Assembly: GCA_020205615.1 (NCBI GenBank) | Contig: CM035167.1 | Span: forward strand, 141,485,255-141,549,254 | Length of the DNA: 64,000 nt | Direction: 5' to 3' | Source of the DNA: Panax quinquefolius | Taxonomy: Eukaryota > Streptophyta > Magnoliopsida > Apiales > Araliaceae | Part shown: piece after piece, positions 11,149-25,793 of the stretch | Layout: each line of letters opens with the position of its first letter | How positions within the stretch are numbered: the first letter of the stretch is position 1 | Made by a program: the position numbers and the translations under genes | Notes under the pieces: model-generated | Seen by the model: the letters and a program-made list of their open reading frames with translations, nothing else | The model's database searches: none | Told to the model about the DNA's origin: nothing

Positions 11149-11436
11149 CTAGAATAAAAGTCCATAATCAATCCGGGTAGAATATAGTATTCTATATAAT
11201 AAATGCGTATATACTATATATATTATATATTATGCAAACATGCTTGCATGTTCATTAATATAATAGCGTATTTTATATATATATATGCATGCATGCAGCT
11301 TAAACAAGATGAGACAAATTAATAACAAACCCCTCGATTTTTTATATTAAGTCCTAGCGTTCAAAGATATTTGGAATATCGAGCGTCGCCTTCTAGCATG
11401 ATAAAATTAATAGAGTATTAAATATTTAATATGAGT

Positions 11437-11728
11437 TTGTTGTGTCACCACAAAAGCAAGTATTAAGTATTTAAGATGTTAATTTATCACATTTAATGCT
11501 TATAAAGAAAATTGAACAATATTGTTTTGTTGTGTCACCACAAGGATGATATTTTCTTTTTGAATATATGGAGTGCTAGGTGGACTTAACTTGGATAATT
11601 TTGATTCGGATGTGCCACCACTTGATCAATATAATCTAAGAGGCAAAATACAAGGAGTTGCATAGTTGATGTAATTGACAAAAGTTGTCTACCTATTTAT
11701 TTATATATAGTTTGTTGTGTCACCACAA
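11437..11728 (+). repeat. Four spaced palindromes TTGTTGTGTCACCACAA
   Basis: Copies at 11437-11453, 11527-11543, 11607-11623 (degenerate) and 11712-11728, spaced 80-105 bp. Each is nearly self-complementary. Copia-B has all four inverted (near 23451, 23556, 23634, 23724) and copia-C likewise (near 39332, 39455, 39535, 39623). Confidence 0.75.
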
Positions 11729-11935
11729 ATTTATATACATTTGAAATGGGATCCTTATTCTCACTAGCAAATCTTTAATTAGATTTTGCTTAGAACTATA
11801 TAAGTGAGGTAATATAGTTTGAAGAAAATAGTGGGAGATACCAATTTAAAATAAGACCTAATTTATTTTGGTAATTAATAATAGAATGTATGTTAAAATG
11901 TTGTTAATTACAAATTCATTTACTGAAATTTTACA

Positions 11936-12680
11936 ATGTCTAAAATTACTATCAACTGCGAAGCATATTAGATGCTAAATTAACGGGGCCAAATTAAGCG
12001 GATTGGTTAAGGAAATTGAGAAAAGTTCTCATGGTTTGAAAAGCTATCTTATGTCCTTAATCGCTTTATCCTACTGATGGTTGCGAGACAATGCCTCGAG
12101 GAAGAGATTGCTACTTTTAGAAAGTGGCGAAGATGATGCCTGATTGGCTCGATGCATCATGCTCGCATCCATGAGTAACGAGCTTGACGTCGACGTGAAA
12201 CTATGGATGCTCCTACTATATTCACACACATCAGTAGTTGATGGTGAGGAAAGTAGGGGCCCGATAGATATCGAGATATCTAAGGAGCTCTTAGATCTAG
12301 AATGGCCAATGGCACTATAGTACAGAAAAAAGTTCTTAACATAATCAATTTGATTGATCGATTAGGACAACTGGTTTTGTCATGGATGGAGAGTTGAGCG
12401 AAGATTTGATCTTACACTCACTCCGGACTCCTTTCACAATTGTTGTGAATTTTTCATATGAACAAGCTAGATATCGACCTCGTTGATTTGCTTAACATAT
12501 TGAAAAATGTTGAGTCACTTTCAACCAAGAAAGATCAAGTCTTCTTGGTAGGGGCCAAAGGATCTTACGAAAGAAGAGCGATTCAAAGAAGGTAAATGAA
12601 AAGGCATAAACAAAGGATAATAAGAACAAAAGCGTCACGGATAGCAAAGGAGTTTGCTTCCACTTGCAATAATGCGGACC
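11936..12680 (+). pseudogene. copia-A gag, broken
   Basis: Starts ATGTCTAAAATTACT. Reading across frames gives NCEAY-like and MLN-like pieces, then WLRKLRK..KLSYVL, a block containing EEEIATFRKW, and LILHSLPDSFHNCC-like sequence, all characteristic of the copia gag (UBN2-type) domain. The clearest frames of the same domain are in copia-B (22931-23173 minus, KLSYVLNTPIPRMVAHN) and copia-C (38819-39088 minus, WLRNLRIVLIDEKLSYVL). Gag forms the virus-like particle. A zinc knuckle is not clearly visible. Stops and frameshifts at least every 100 codons make it non-functional. Confidence 0.75.
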
Positions 12681-12699
12681 TTTGGAAAAAAGCTGCAAA

Positions 12700-12860
12700 G
12701 CATCTTGCGAGAGGCTAACGAAAGAAGCTTAGTGAAGTTTGGTTTCAATCTGATTTTGTTCATGATTGAAATAAATTTTTCTTTAAGTCGAGGTTCTACT
12801 TGGGTATTGGATACAGACTTTGGTTATCATAAATATAGATTTATGAAAGGACCAAGCAGT
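12700..12860 (+). pseudogene. copia-A protease active-site region, degraded
   Basis: Frame 12654-12884 contains GSTWVLDTDFGYHKYRF (about 12791-12841), aligning with the copia protease motif STWVLDTGCGSHI. The Asp-Thr pair is present but the Gly of the DTG/DSG catalytic triad is replaced, so it should not cleave the polyprotein. The rest of the protease fold is only fragmentary to about 13090, for example a NIISILLL-like remnant near 13000-13030. Confidence 0.65.
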
Positions 12861-13089
12861 AGAAAGCTAAACAAGTATAAGTAATCCTATATGGAAATGT
12901 AACAAAGGTTGCTACATTAGCCATAGAAACTTATAGTTTAGCAATGCCTACTGAGGGCAAATCTATTAAGTCGATAAGTTGTTATTGTATTCCGGTTCTT
13001 GTTAAAAATATTATTTCCATTTTATTGTTGAATGATAAAATTTTTGGTATTATAATTAAGAACAATTGTTGTTATTTATAATAATAATA

Positions 13090-13780
13090 ATGTTTTGTAT
13101 AGAATGGAATATTACTTAATAAATTTTGTATACTTGACTTACATGAAAATAATTTTGCATATTGAACAAATTAGTATAAGAAAAGAGATGATCATTCAAA
13201 GGTTGAATGTGTGTATTTGTTTGAAATCTGATTGTGAATTATTTGAAAGGTTCAAAGAATTGAAAAATGAAACAAATTGGCAAAATATTAAGATTCTTTG
13301 ATTAGATCGAGGAATAAATACTTGTGCAATAAGTTTCTAGATCATCTCAAATGGTTTTCTCATAATGGACACATCCTCGATGTGCAAATAATTGATTGAT
13401 GTATCTGAAAGGAAAAATCGTACCTTGTTGGACATAGTGCGGTCCATAATGATTTTACTTGACATTCGATTATCCTACAGGGTCAATGTCTAGAAATGGT
13501 TGCATATCTACAAAAATGGTAACCTCAAAATCCATTTAAGACTCCATAAAAGTTATGGGCGGGGAGGATTCCTAATCTTAAGTATGTTAAGATAAGGGTT
13601 GTCGACTTATGTGAAAAGGTTTCAAAGGATAAGCTTGGGACAAGATTTGACAAATGTCGATTTGTGGGACATCCTAAAGTAAGTTTAGGGTATATGTTCT
13701 ATAATTCTACTTAGCAAAAGGTGTTTGTTCTGAAACACGCGCCTTATTAAAGATAAAGGTGTTTATCATTGAAGGGGCTA
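13090..13780 (+). pseudogene. copia-A integrase, internally deleted
   Basis: Integrase pieces on the plus strand: LKSDCELFERFKELKNE (13220-13270), from the stretch between the first and second catalytic acidic residues; SERKNRTLLDIVRSIM (about 13405-13460), which follows the catalytic Glu in copia integrases; then TYVKRFQR and EGASGRIIDLEKF (about 13770-13815), the C-terminal end. The pre-integrase zinc finger and most of the N-terminal core, normally found between protease and FERFKE, are absent. Copia-B shows the same order and spacing in reverse (21180-22000). Confidence 0.72.
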
Positions 13781-13899
13781 GTGGGAGGATAATAGATCTT
13801 GAAAAGTTCAAGAACCACAAAAAACACTATAAGTCGAATAAGAGGAACACGTAGATAGACCTGTTGTACCACAACCAAGATAAATAAATGCGGAATAGT

Positions 13900-14470
13900 C
13901 TGAAAGATACCTAGGAGGTATGGATTCATCATGGATGATGATGATGAGAGTGCGATCATCGATAGAAGATGATGATCGAGTTACATCTGATGAAATGGAT
14001 AAGAGTTCTAGTGTGTATAAAAGGGGACAAAAATAGAGGCGTGTGACATTCCTAATATTATATGTTGATATACTACGGATAAGGAATGACATACTAATGC
14101 TACAATCGGTAATGATAAAGTTGTCTAAACATTCCTCCATGAATGATTTGGAAGAGTATCTTAATTGGGGATATAAATCTATATAGATAGATTTAAGAGG
14201 ATGCTCGACTTAACCCGAGGAGCGTATATTCATTTGATGCTAAAAGTCGTTTAGCATGGCAAACTCAAGAGATGTCTCATGTCGATGAGCTATGGAGTGT
14301 ATCTCTCTTAATAGTCCCCATAGACTCCAAAGAAAGAGATCGCATGAGTGACAATCATGTATGCAATGAAATATCTGAGACACGATGTTGATCGGTCGTA
14401 TTATGGAGAAGATCACTTTGTAAGTCGGTGAAAAACATCTTAAAGTTCTTAGCAAGGCACTAAAGATGTG
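13900..14470 (+). pseudogene. copia-A reverse transcriptase, N-terminal half deleted
   Basis: After the integrase-RT linker (RYLG, MDSSW, EDDDRVTSDEM, 13905-13990) sequence passes straight to SSSVYKRG and FLILYVDILRIRNDI (14050-14090), where intact copia RT would have about 200 residues in between, including the VAKGF and MDVKTAFLNG regions. The catalytic YVDD box is YVDI: one Asp codon is missing (TATGTTGATATA, 14061-14072). Downstream pieces IDRFKRML, KRCLMSMSYGVYLS and SVIYAMKY-like sequence are typical RT thumb/connection. The lesion is shared with copia-B and copia-C. Confidence 0.78.
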
Positions 14471-14915
14471 ATCATATTCATGGTGGGTCTAAATTAAAAC
14501 TAGAGGGCTTAACGGACTCAAGTTTTTCGAGACAGACCAAGATGACGAAAAAATCCACTTTAAGGTAAAGGTTACCTTGAGCGATGGTGCGATGAATTGG
14601 AAAGGTTCCAAACAATGAAAGAGTTCTTTGGTTTAGTGATAAAAACAAAGTATATAGCTATAAATGAAGGCTGCAAGTTGATTGTTTGGATTAAAAGTTC
14701 ATTCTGAGAACTAGGAATAGTTCTAAGTCTCATCTTGGATCTAAACATGTGTTGTGGCACTTTCATTTGATTATTAGAATCATTGAAGATGGGAAATCAC
14801 TATAGAGATAGTGGACTCTCATGAACAACATTACATATCCATTAACTAAAGCTTATCCAACAATGGGATAATCGTCACTTAGAAGAAGAGTATGAGATAC
14901 CATGACGATTGGCTT
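14471..14915 (+). pseudogene. copia-A RNase H, broken
   Basis: Reads LSDGAMNWKGSKQ (about 14580-14620), KAASLFGLKVHS-like sequence, VDSHEQHYI (14810-14840) and, at the end, MRYHDDWL (14892-14915), matching the copia RNase H and the conserved polyprotein C-terminus (MG-RY--DWL). Several stops interrupt it. The C-terminal motif lies next to the polypurine tract, as in intact copia elements. Copia-B has the equivalent in reverse at 20220-20640. Confidence 0.75.
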
Positions 14916-14918
14916 TAG

Positions 14919-14932
14919 TGCAAGTGGGAGAT
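14919..14932 (+). other. copia-A polypurine tract
   Basis: TGCAAGTGGGAGAT immediately before the 3' LTR TG. Copia-B keeps the complement ATCTCCCACTTGCA at 20203-20216. Confidence 0.75.
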
Positions 14933-16801
14933 TGAAAGTAGTATGCACACAAGCCCGATCATGTTTGATGATAAAGCATATACTTTGTAACAATCTTATT
15001 CATTTATTAATAAAAAATATTAATTTATTAAAGGCTTTTAATTATCTACATGATCTTTGTTTTATAATATGTGATAAACCCGTAGTTTTAAGCAATGCTT
15101 TTAGAATAATGATGATGATCATTCTAATGAGATCTAAATTCTTAGAAAGCTTAAAACTAAAATAGTTCCCAATCGTTGGATTACTAAATTGGGGATTAGT
15201 GAATCCGGATAGATTGGTATATCGTTCTTGCTTTTCATTGGATGAGGATGATTGATCTCATGATCATTTGTGTGGAACACTAAAAAGCAGTATGTAGGTC
15301 TTTATTAGAGAATAAGTTCAATTGAGCATTGGCTCATTAAGGAATACCTAATGGAGTTTTATTTGCTGTCGATAGGAATTCTGTAGTGATAGTAGTCTGA
15401 AGTGATCCTTGGACTTGAGATCATCATAGTATCTTGTGTATGATGAGTTATACTTTGACTTATTCCTTAAGACCCTTAGGGTATATCAAAGGGTATGCTT
15501 GGGTATAATAAGTTGTATATGGAGATAATGTATGATCGATAAAGAATCTACCACTTCTAATAAAGAAGAAAATGTCTATGTGATTAGATAAATGACAACC
15601 CGGTAGTCCTTGGCGGCGAAATGAAATTAGAAAGGAGTTTCTAATTTGCATTATTTGGAGTTGTGCATTTAAGAGTCGAAATACATATAATTAAATAAAA
15701 TAAGACTTGTGATAATTCCATGTCTTATATTTAATTGGGACATTGTATGGTGGAAGGATTGAATTATCTGCGGTAACTATTTACTCGAAAGGTTCTTTTA
15801 TGATTAATGTTGAAATCTATATTATCTGGAAAGTGGTTGATCATTGGGAGAACTTATCCTATTGTAGAATAAATATTATTTATTTAAATAAATTAATTGT
15901 TTAATTTATTTATTTAAATAAGATTAAATTATTCTAATTGATTTATTCACAATAGGTTTAATATGGAGAACCTAAAGGGTCACACCATAAAAGGAAGAAT
16001 AATTATTTAAGAAGTTAATGGCATAATCGTAATAATATGTTAAGTATATTTAATTTAATCTATGGTGATAGAATAAATTAAATAGCTTAATATTATTATT
16101 TAATATTTTAGAAATATTAAATATAAATTAATAAGAGGAGTCTTATTAATATTATTACAATTATTATTATTTTAATTTCTAAAAGAGTTTAGAAATTAAT
16201 TTAATATAAATACTCTCATTTATTCTAATTGGATTAGGAAGGAAAATTAGTTAAAGGAGTTTAATTAATTATCCTAATAAGATTAAGGAGCTTAATTAAT
16301 TAAAAGAATTTAATTAATTAAATAAAACCCAATTCCTTAATTGTTAAGGTGGGTTGCCCACATCTATAAATAAGAGGAGTCTTATTATGGGTGGTATGGG
16401 TTGTTGATTTTTAACATACGTAATAATTCCAATTGTTGGGAGAGTACACCTTTTACATAGAGATAGAAAAACTAGGGTTTAGCCACCACCCCTTCTTCTT
16501 GAATTTTTTTTTTCCTTGGTGGATCACCTCTGAGGCCAAACATTTGGGTGGCTAACGTTGATCGAAAGGAAGGAACCAAACCGGTGGATTCAAGTTGAAA
16601 GCGAAAAGGATTGGAGGTGAACTTGTACACGAGGAAGCTCGATCTTCAAGGGTATGATTTATTCTTTATCTTTTCGTTTAATTAATAATTGTGCATAAAG
16701 GGTGATCCGGGTATATGGTTTGTAAAATTTTTAAACTCGATTTTACACGCTTAGCATTATTTTGCAATTTGATTGCGTTCATGAATATTACAAACCTAAC
16801 A
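14933..16801 (+). repeat. copia-A 3' LTR
   Basis: TGAAAGTAGTATGCAC to ACAAACCTAACA, 1869 bp. Compared with 7558-9425 most differences are one- to ten-base indels, for example ACAAGCCCGATCATG here against ACAATTCATG there, with few substitutions. TATA box at 16375-16384. The right copy of the target duplication (CTAAC) follows at 16802-16806. Confidence 0.92.
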
Positions 16802-17160
16802 CTAACAACCTTACAAAAACAATCAATTTTGGCATGATGAGTAGTTAACCAATCAATCCTTAAAATCACATCAAAAGCAAGTATCTTTAAAGAGATAAAT
16901 TGTCAACGGTAAGTAATGGTGCCAACTTGAATCAAACAAGATTTATAAGCGGTGATGTGATGAAAGTTTCTCCTAACGGAGTTTCCACAGATAAATTCAA
17001 AGTCTAATTTCTCCTGAGTCAAGTTTAAGCGTTGAGCACATGCGGAGAGATAAATGAATGGGTAACAGCCGGTATCAGTAAAGGTATAAACTTAGCAAGA
17101 ATTTATAAATAGCTTACCGTGATCACCTCGTTTGGGTTCCTCATTATTATGACCGATCAC
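16802..17160 (-). pseudogene. G1-a protease, broken by the copia-A insertion
   Basis: G1 sequence resumes here. The minus frame ending at 16802 reads DWLTTHHAKIDCFCKVV, the conserved end of the gypsy retropepsin-like domain (normally GMDWL--HHA-IDC--K), and then runs directly into copia LTR sequence, so the insertion falls just after the protease. The same motif is intact in G1-b (45390-45470, LTTHHAKIDCFRKV). Upstream catalytic DSGATHSF-like sequence near 17040-17100 is degraded. Confidence 0.8.
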
Positions 17161-18326
17161 AACAAACGCTTCTTCCGGAATCATTGGCTTTGACTTTTAC
17201 GGAACGATCTTTTGAGTCACCGCCCCATTGAACTAGGTTTATTCTATCGTACAATTCCACAATTATAGCATACCTTGAACTTGTGGGCGGTTTTGGATAT
17301 TATATCCTCTTTCCGCATTTATAACATATGATGGGTGGTCGTTCTCCTCCATAGAACCGATTCTTTCTTACTTTACTTTATCGTCTTCACATAGTCGTTG
17401 TTAAATCTCCTCTTTTAAAATCTCCTCTGACTTTCGCTTCTTACATTTTTCATGACCATGATTACCACAGTGTGGTAACCATTTTGTCCGTCTGTTTCTT
17501 TCTCCATTGGTTATCATTATCCTGTTGATCTTTATCTACGATACGATCCACGGTTGTGGTCCTTCAGTTGGTAGTACTCGTTATCTCGCTCTAATAATTG
17601 AGCCTATTTTTGACAACATCTGAGTAGAGAGAAAATTTATGAGAAATGAGATCTTGGCGTATCTTGGGTTTCAAACCTCTAAGAAACATCCGCGTCATCG
17701 TTCCTCATTCTCCACCAAATGAGGTCAAACACGATAACTCATGAACTTACGCCTCGTCTTTGGGATCTTAGTCATGTTATTACACTCGATCTAATAAACT
17801 CCACTTCCTTCATATAATGAACACTTTCGGGAAAGTATTTGTCATTAAATAGTTCTGAAAGCGTCTCCCGAAGACATCTTTGAGTGCGGTTTGGATGGAG
17901 TGCGCTTCCTGAGACTCCCACCGATGATGCACCTCGCCACGGAACATAAAGGTGGCGAATGGGACCTTCTGTTCTTCATGCATCCCAAGACATCGAATAT
18001 CTTGGTAATTTGTTTGACCCGTGTTTCATGGCGATCGGATCTGGCTTTCCCTTAAATTACGGTGGTCCCAACTCTTTGAAGCGCTTGGTTTGTGACAACA
18101 GGTGAATTACTATCATTTCCTCCTGTATTTTGAACACGAGTCTCCTCGTGCGATTTTGCATGAGCTGCAAAAACTTCTAAACATCCCCTCGTTCATCATC
18201 TCGCTTTCGATGGTGTTGTTCACGGAGGAACATTGCCCGACTGTTGCGCGTTCTCCTCGTTGGTGAGTCACAGGCGTCTCACGTTCTCATTTCCATTGTT
18301 AATATTCTCGATATTCTTCATTCTCA
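17160..18326 (-). pseudogene. G1-a gag, broken and 5'-truncated
   Basis: Minus-strand gag remnant. Near 17280-17345 it encodes PPIICYKCGKRG, one CCHC zinc knuckle, preceded by QR- and RFGG-type basic sequence. Between about 17640 and 18100 are degraded pieces of the capsid domain; G1-c has the readable version (53149-53454, KIFDVWDARR, ATFYV, FRDYLMTNTFPK). At 18326 the sequence stops short of the gag start and primer site and abuts the copia-B LTR, so the 5' end of G1-a is missing. Confidence 0.7.
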
Positions 18327-20202
18327 AATTTGTAATATTCATGAATGCATGATCAAATTGCAAAAAAAAAGTGCGAGCGTGTAAAAATCGAGTTTAAAAA
18401 ATTTTACAAACCATATACGGGATCACCCTTTATGCATAATTATTAATTAAGCGAAAAGATAAAGAATAAAATCATACCCTTGAAGATCGAGCTTCCTCGG
18501 TACAAGTTCACCTCGAATCCTTTTTCGCGTTCGACTTGAATCCACCGGGTTTGGTTCCTTCCTTTGATCGGCGTTAGCCACCCAAATGTTTGGCCTCTGG
18601 GGTGATCCACGAGGAAGAAAAAAAATTCAAGAAGAAGGGTGGTTGGCTAAACCCTAGTTTTCTATCTCTATAGAAAAGGTGTACTCTCCAACAATTGGAA
18701 TTATTACGTTATGTTGAAAAATCGACAACCCCCCCTACCCGTAATAAGACTCCTCTTATTTATAGATGTGGGCAACCCACTTAACAATTAAGGAATTGGG
18801 TTTTATTTAATTAATTAAATTCTTTTAATTAATTAAGCTCCCAAATCTTATTAGGGATAATTAATTAAACTCCTTTAACTAATTTTCCTTCTAATCGATT
18901 AGGAATAAATGAAATACTTATATTAAATTAATTCCTAAACTCTTTTAGAAATTAAAATAATAATAATTGTAATAATATTAATAAGACTCCTCTTATTAAT
19001 TTATATTTAATATTTCTAAAATATTAAATAATAAATATTAAACTATTTAATTTATTCTATCACCATAGATTAAATTAAATATACTTAACTATATTATTAC
19101 GATTATGCCATTAACTTCTTAAATAATTATTCTTCCTTTTATGGTGTGACCCTTTAGGTTCTCCATATTAAGCCGGTTGTGAATAAATCAATTAGAACAA
19201 TTCTAATCTTATTTAAATAAATAAATTAAACAATTAATTTATTTAAATAAATAATATTTCTCTGATAGGGATAAGCCTCCTAGCGATCAGCGACTTTCCG
19301 GATAATATAGATTTCAACATTAATCATTAAAGAACCTTTGAGTAAATAGTTCTTAAATCTGATTCAATCCTTCCACCATCTGATGTCCCGATTAAATATA
19401 AGGCATGGAATTCTTTGTCGAGTCTTATTTTATTTAATTATATGTATTTCGATCCTTAAATGCCTGACTCAAATAATGCAAATTAGAAACTCCTTTCTAA
19501 TTTCATTACGCCTTAACCCGAGGACTCTTTGGGTTGTCATTTATCGAATCACATAGGACATTTCTCTTCTTTTATTAAAGTGGTAGATTCTTTATTGATC
19601 ATACATTATCTCCATATACAACTTATTATACCCAAGCATACCCTTTGATATACCTAAGGGTCTTAAGGAATAAGTCAAAGTATAACTCATCATACACAAG
19701 AATCTTATGATGATCTCTCAGTCGAGGATTACTTGTCTTACTATCACTCTGAGAATTCCTATTGACGAATGAATAAAACTCCATTAGGTATTCCTTAGCG
19801 AGCCACGTTCGATGAACTTATTCTCTAATAAGCACCTACATACTTGCTTTAGTTTCTCTCCACACAAATGATCGTGAGATCAATCATCCTCATCGATGAA
19901 AGCAAACAGCGTATGTACCCGATCTATCAGGATTCACTAATCCCCCGATTTAGTAATCAATGATTGGGAACTATTTTAGTTTTAAGCTTTCTAAAATTTA
20001 GATCTCATTAGAATGATCATCATCATTATTCTAAAAGCATTGCTTAAAACTATGGGTTTATCACATATTATAAAAAGCGACATCATGTAGATAATTAAAA
20101 GCCTTTAATAAATTAATACTTTTTATTAATAAATGAATAAGATTATTACAAAGTATATGCTTTATCATCAAACATGATTGGCTTGTGTGCATACTACTTT
20201 CA
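18327..20202 (-). repeat. copia-B 3' LTR
   Basis: Inverted match to the copia-A LTR. It ends ATACTACTTTCA at 20202, next to the polypurine complement ATCTCCCACTTGCA. The left end reads AAATTTGTAATATTCATGAATGC, so about seven terminal bases are lost or altered at the G1-a junction. Minus-strand TATA box CTTATTTATA (complement TATAAATAAG) at 18755-18764. Confidence 0.88.
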
Positions 20203-22000
20203 ATCTCCCACTTGCACTAAAACCCGATCGTCGTGGTATCTTATACTCTTCTTCTTCTGCAAGTGGCGATTATCCTGCTTTGTTGGATAAGCTTTAGTTA
20301 ATGGATATGTAATGTTGTTCTTGAGAGTCCACTATCTCTATAGTGATTTCCCATCTTTCGATGATTCTAATAATCAAATGAAAGTGCCCTGACACATGTT
20401 TAGATCGAAGATGAGACTTAGGAACTATTCTGGTTACGTAATGAACTTTTAATCCAAACAATCAACTTGCGACTTCATTTATAGCTATATACTTTGTCTT
20501 TATCACTAAACCGGCAACTCTTTTTCTTTGTTTGGAACCTTTCGATTCAACTTTGCTGCTTTGTTCGAGAGTAACACTTTACCTTAAAGTGGATTTTTAC
20601 ATCATCTTGATGCATACGAAAAAAACTTGAGTGCATTAAGCCCTCTAGTTTTAATTTAGACCCACCATGAATATGATCACATCCTTAGTCTTGGGTTAAG
20701 CACTTTAAGATGTTTTCAGCATCTTCGTGAACTTCTCCGATAATATGGTGATCGACATCGGGTCTCGTATATTTCATTGCATACATGATTGTCACTCATG
20801 CGATCTCTCTTTTTTTTGAGTGCTATGGGGACTATTAAGAGATATACACTCCATAGCTCATCGACATGAGACATCTCTTGGAGTTTGCCATGCTAAGCGA
20901 CTTTAGCATCAAATGAATATCGTTCCTTGGGTTAAGTCGAGCATCCTCTTAAATCTATCTATATAGATTTATATCCCCAATTAAGATACTCTTCCCAAAT
21001 CATTCATGGAGGAATGTTTAGACAACTTTATCTTTCTTGATTGTAGCATTGGTATGTCATTCCTTATCAAGTAGTATATCAACATATAATATTAGGAATG
21101 TCACGATCCTCGCTCCCACTTTCATTCCCTTTTTTGTACACTAGAACTCTTACCTCATCAATATATTGAAACTAACTTTCTCACATGTCTCATCATCATC
21201 TTGTATGGATGATCATCTTCCTCATCATCATCATCATCATCATGATGAATCCATACCTCTAGGTATCTTGATACTATTCGATTCTGATTGATTTGTGGTA
21301 CAATAGGTCTATCTATAGGTTCCTCTTATTTGACTTATAGTGTTTTGTGGTTCTTGAACTCTTGAGATCTATTATCCTCCACTAGCCCTTTTAATGATAA
21401 ACACCTTTATCTTAGAAGCGCGCGTGTTTCGTAACAAACACCTTTTGCTAAGTAGGATTATAGAACATATACCTAAACTTACTTTAGGATGTCCCACAAA
21501 TCGTACTTGTCAAATCTTGTCCCAAACTTATCCTTTGAAACCTTTTCACATAAGTTGGACAACCCTTATCTTAACATATACTTAAGATTAGGAATCCTCC
21601 ACATCCATAACTTTTATGGAGTCTTGGGGCGGATTTTGAGGTTACCTTTTTAAATGAATGTCTGACCATTTCTAGGACATTATCCTGAAGGATCTTTGGA
21701 ATGTCGGTAAAATCATTATGGACCGCACCATGTCCAACAAGTGCGATTTTTCCTTTCGGATACATCAATCGATTATTATTGCGTGTCGGGATGTGTCCAT
21801 TATGAGAAAAACCATTTGAGATGATCTAGAAACTTATTGCCAAGTATTTATTCCTTGATCTAATCAAAGAATCTTAATACTTTGCCAATTTGTTTCATTT
21901 TGAATTCTTTGAACCTTTCGAATAATTCACACTTGTATTCAACAAATACACACATTCGACTCTTTGAATGATCATCTCCTTTTCTTATACTAATTTGTTC
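20203..22000 (-). pseudogene. copia-B RNase H, RT and integrase remnants
   Basis: Minus strand, in order from high to low coordinates: integrase (about 21990-21180; the frame 21571-21768 encodes VGHGAVHNDFTDIPKIL and LHKSYGCGGFL, equivalents of copia-A 13430-13600), then truncated RT with YVDI instead of YVDD (21075-21086) and MSMSYGV-like sequence near 20850-20880, then RNase H and the DDW terminal motif near 20225-20245. The N-terminal RT half is missing at the same junction as in copia-A (near 21140-21160). Frames are short and broken. Confidence 0.75.
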
Positions 22001-23215
22001 AATTTGCAAAATTATTTTTCATGTAAATCAGTATACAAAATTTATTAAGTAATATTCGATTCTATACAAAACATTATTATTATAAATAGAACAACAATTG
22101 TTCTTAATTATAATACCAAAGATTTCATTGTCCAACAATAAAATGGAAATAATATTTTTAACAAGAATTGGAATCTGATAACAACTTATTGACTTAATAG
22201 ATTTGCCGTAGGCATTTTTAAACTATAAGTTTCTATATAATAATCGTGACCTTTGCTTCATTTTCCACATAGGGATTACTTATATTTGTTTAGCTTTCTA
22301 CTTACCTTGGTCCTTTCATAAATCTATATTTATGATAACGAACAAAATCGGTATCCATACCCAGTAGAACCTTGACTTAAAGAAAAATTTATTTCAATCA
22401 TGAACAAAAAGCGTATTTATGTAGAAACTTCACTAAGCTTCTTTGGTTAGCCTCTGCAAATGCTTCTCATGATTTCTTTCCGATGTCGGGGCTTATTGCG
22501 GTGGAAGCAAACTCCTTTGCTATCCGTGTCGATTTTGTTCTTATTATCCTTTGTTTATGCCTTTCATTTACCTTCTTTTCTTTGAATCTTCTTCTTTTGA
22601 GAAGATCCTTTGGCCCCTACGGTAAGACTTGATCTTTCTTGGTTGGAAAGTGACTCTCGACATTTTTCAACATGTTAAGCAAATCGGTGAAAGGGCGATA
22701 TCTAGCTTGTTCATATGAAAAATTCACAACAATTGTGAAAGTCCAGGGAGTGAGTGCGAAGATCAAATCTTGGCTCAACTCTCCATCCATGACAAAACTT
22801 CGTTGTCTAATTGATCAATCAAATTGATTATGTTAAGAACTTTTTATGCATCTTTATAGTGCCGTTGGCCGTTCTAGATCGGAAGAGCTCCTTGATATGT
22901 CGATATCTATCGGTCCTACTTTCCTCACCATCAACTACTTGATGTGCGGGAATATAGTAGGAAGCATCCATAGTTTTCATCTTGTGGCTGAAGCTTCGTT
23001 ACTCGTGGATCTGAGCATGATGCGTTGAGCCAGCGTGCATCATCTTGCCACTTTCTAAAAGTAGCAATCTCTTCCTCGGAGGCATTATGCGCAACCATTC
23101 TTGGGATAGGCGTATTAAGGACATAAGATAGCTTTTTTAATTTATGAGAACTATTCTCAAATTCCTTAACCAATCCAGTTTAATTGATTACGATTAATTT
23201 AGCATCTAATATGCT
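22001..23215 (-). pseudogene. copia-B protease and gag remnants
   Basis: The gag frame 22931-23173 (minus) reads VKEFENSSHKLKKLSYVL, NTPIPRMVAHNASEEE and IATFRKWQDDARWLNASCS, clear copia gag (UBN2-type). A LILALTP..FTIVVNFS-like gag segment follows at about 22700-22770. The protease motif near 22345-22370 is frameshifted. Nothing here can encode a full product. The start corresponds to copia-A 11936, near 23240. Confidence 0.75.
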
Positions 23216-25768
<2,553 letters not shown>

Positions 25769-25780
<12 letters not shown>

Positions 25781-25793
25781 TCACGATGCCCTT
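25769..25793 (-). other. copia-B primer-binding site, degenerate
   Basis: Plus-strand GGTTTGGCTCACGATGCCC is the inverted, mutated form of the copia-A site (GGGCATCGTGAGCC against TGGCATCAGAGCC). It adjoins the LTR end TTATTAGGTTTGTAAT. Confidence 0.65.
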
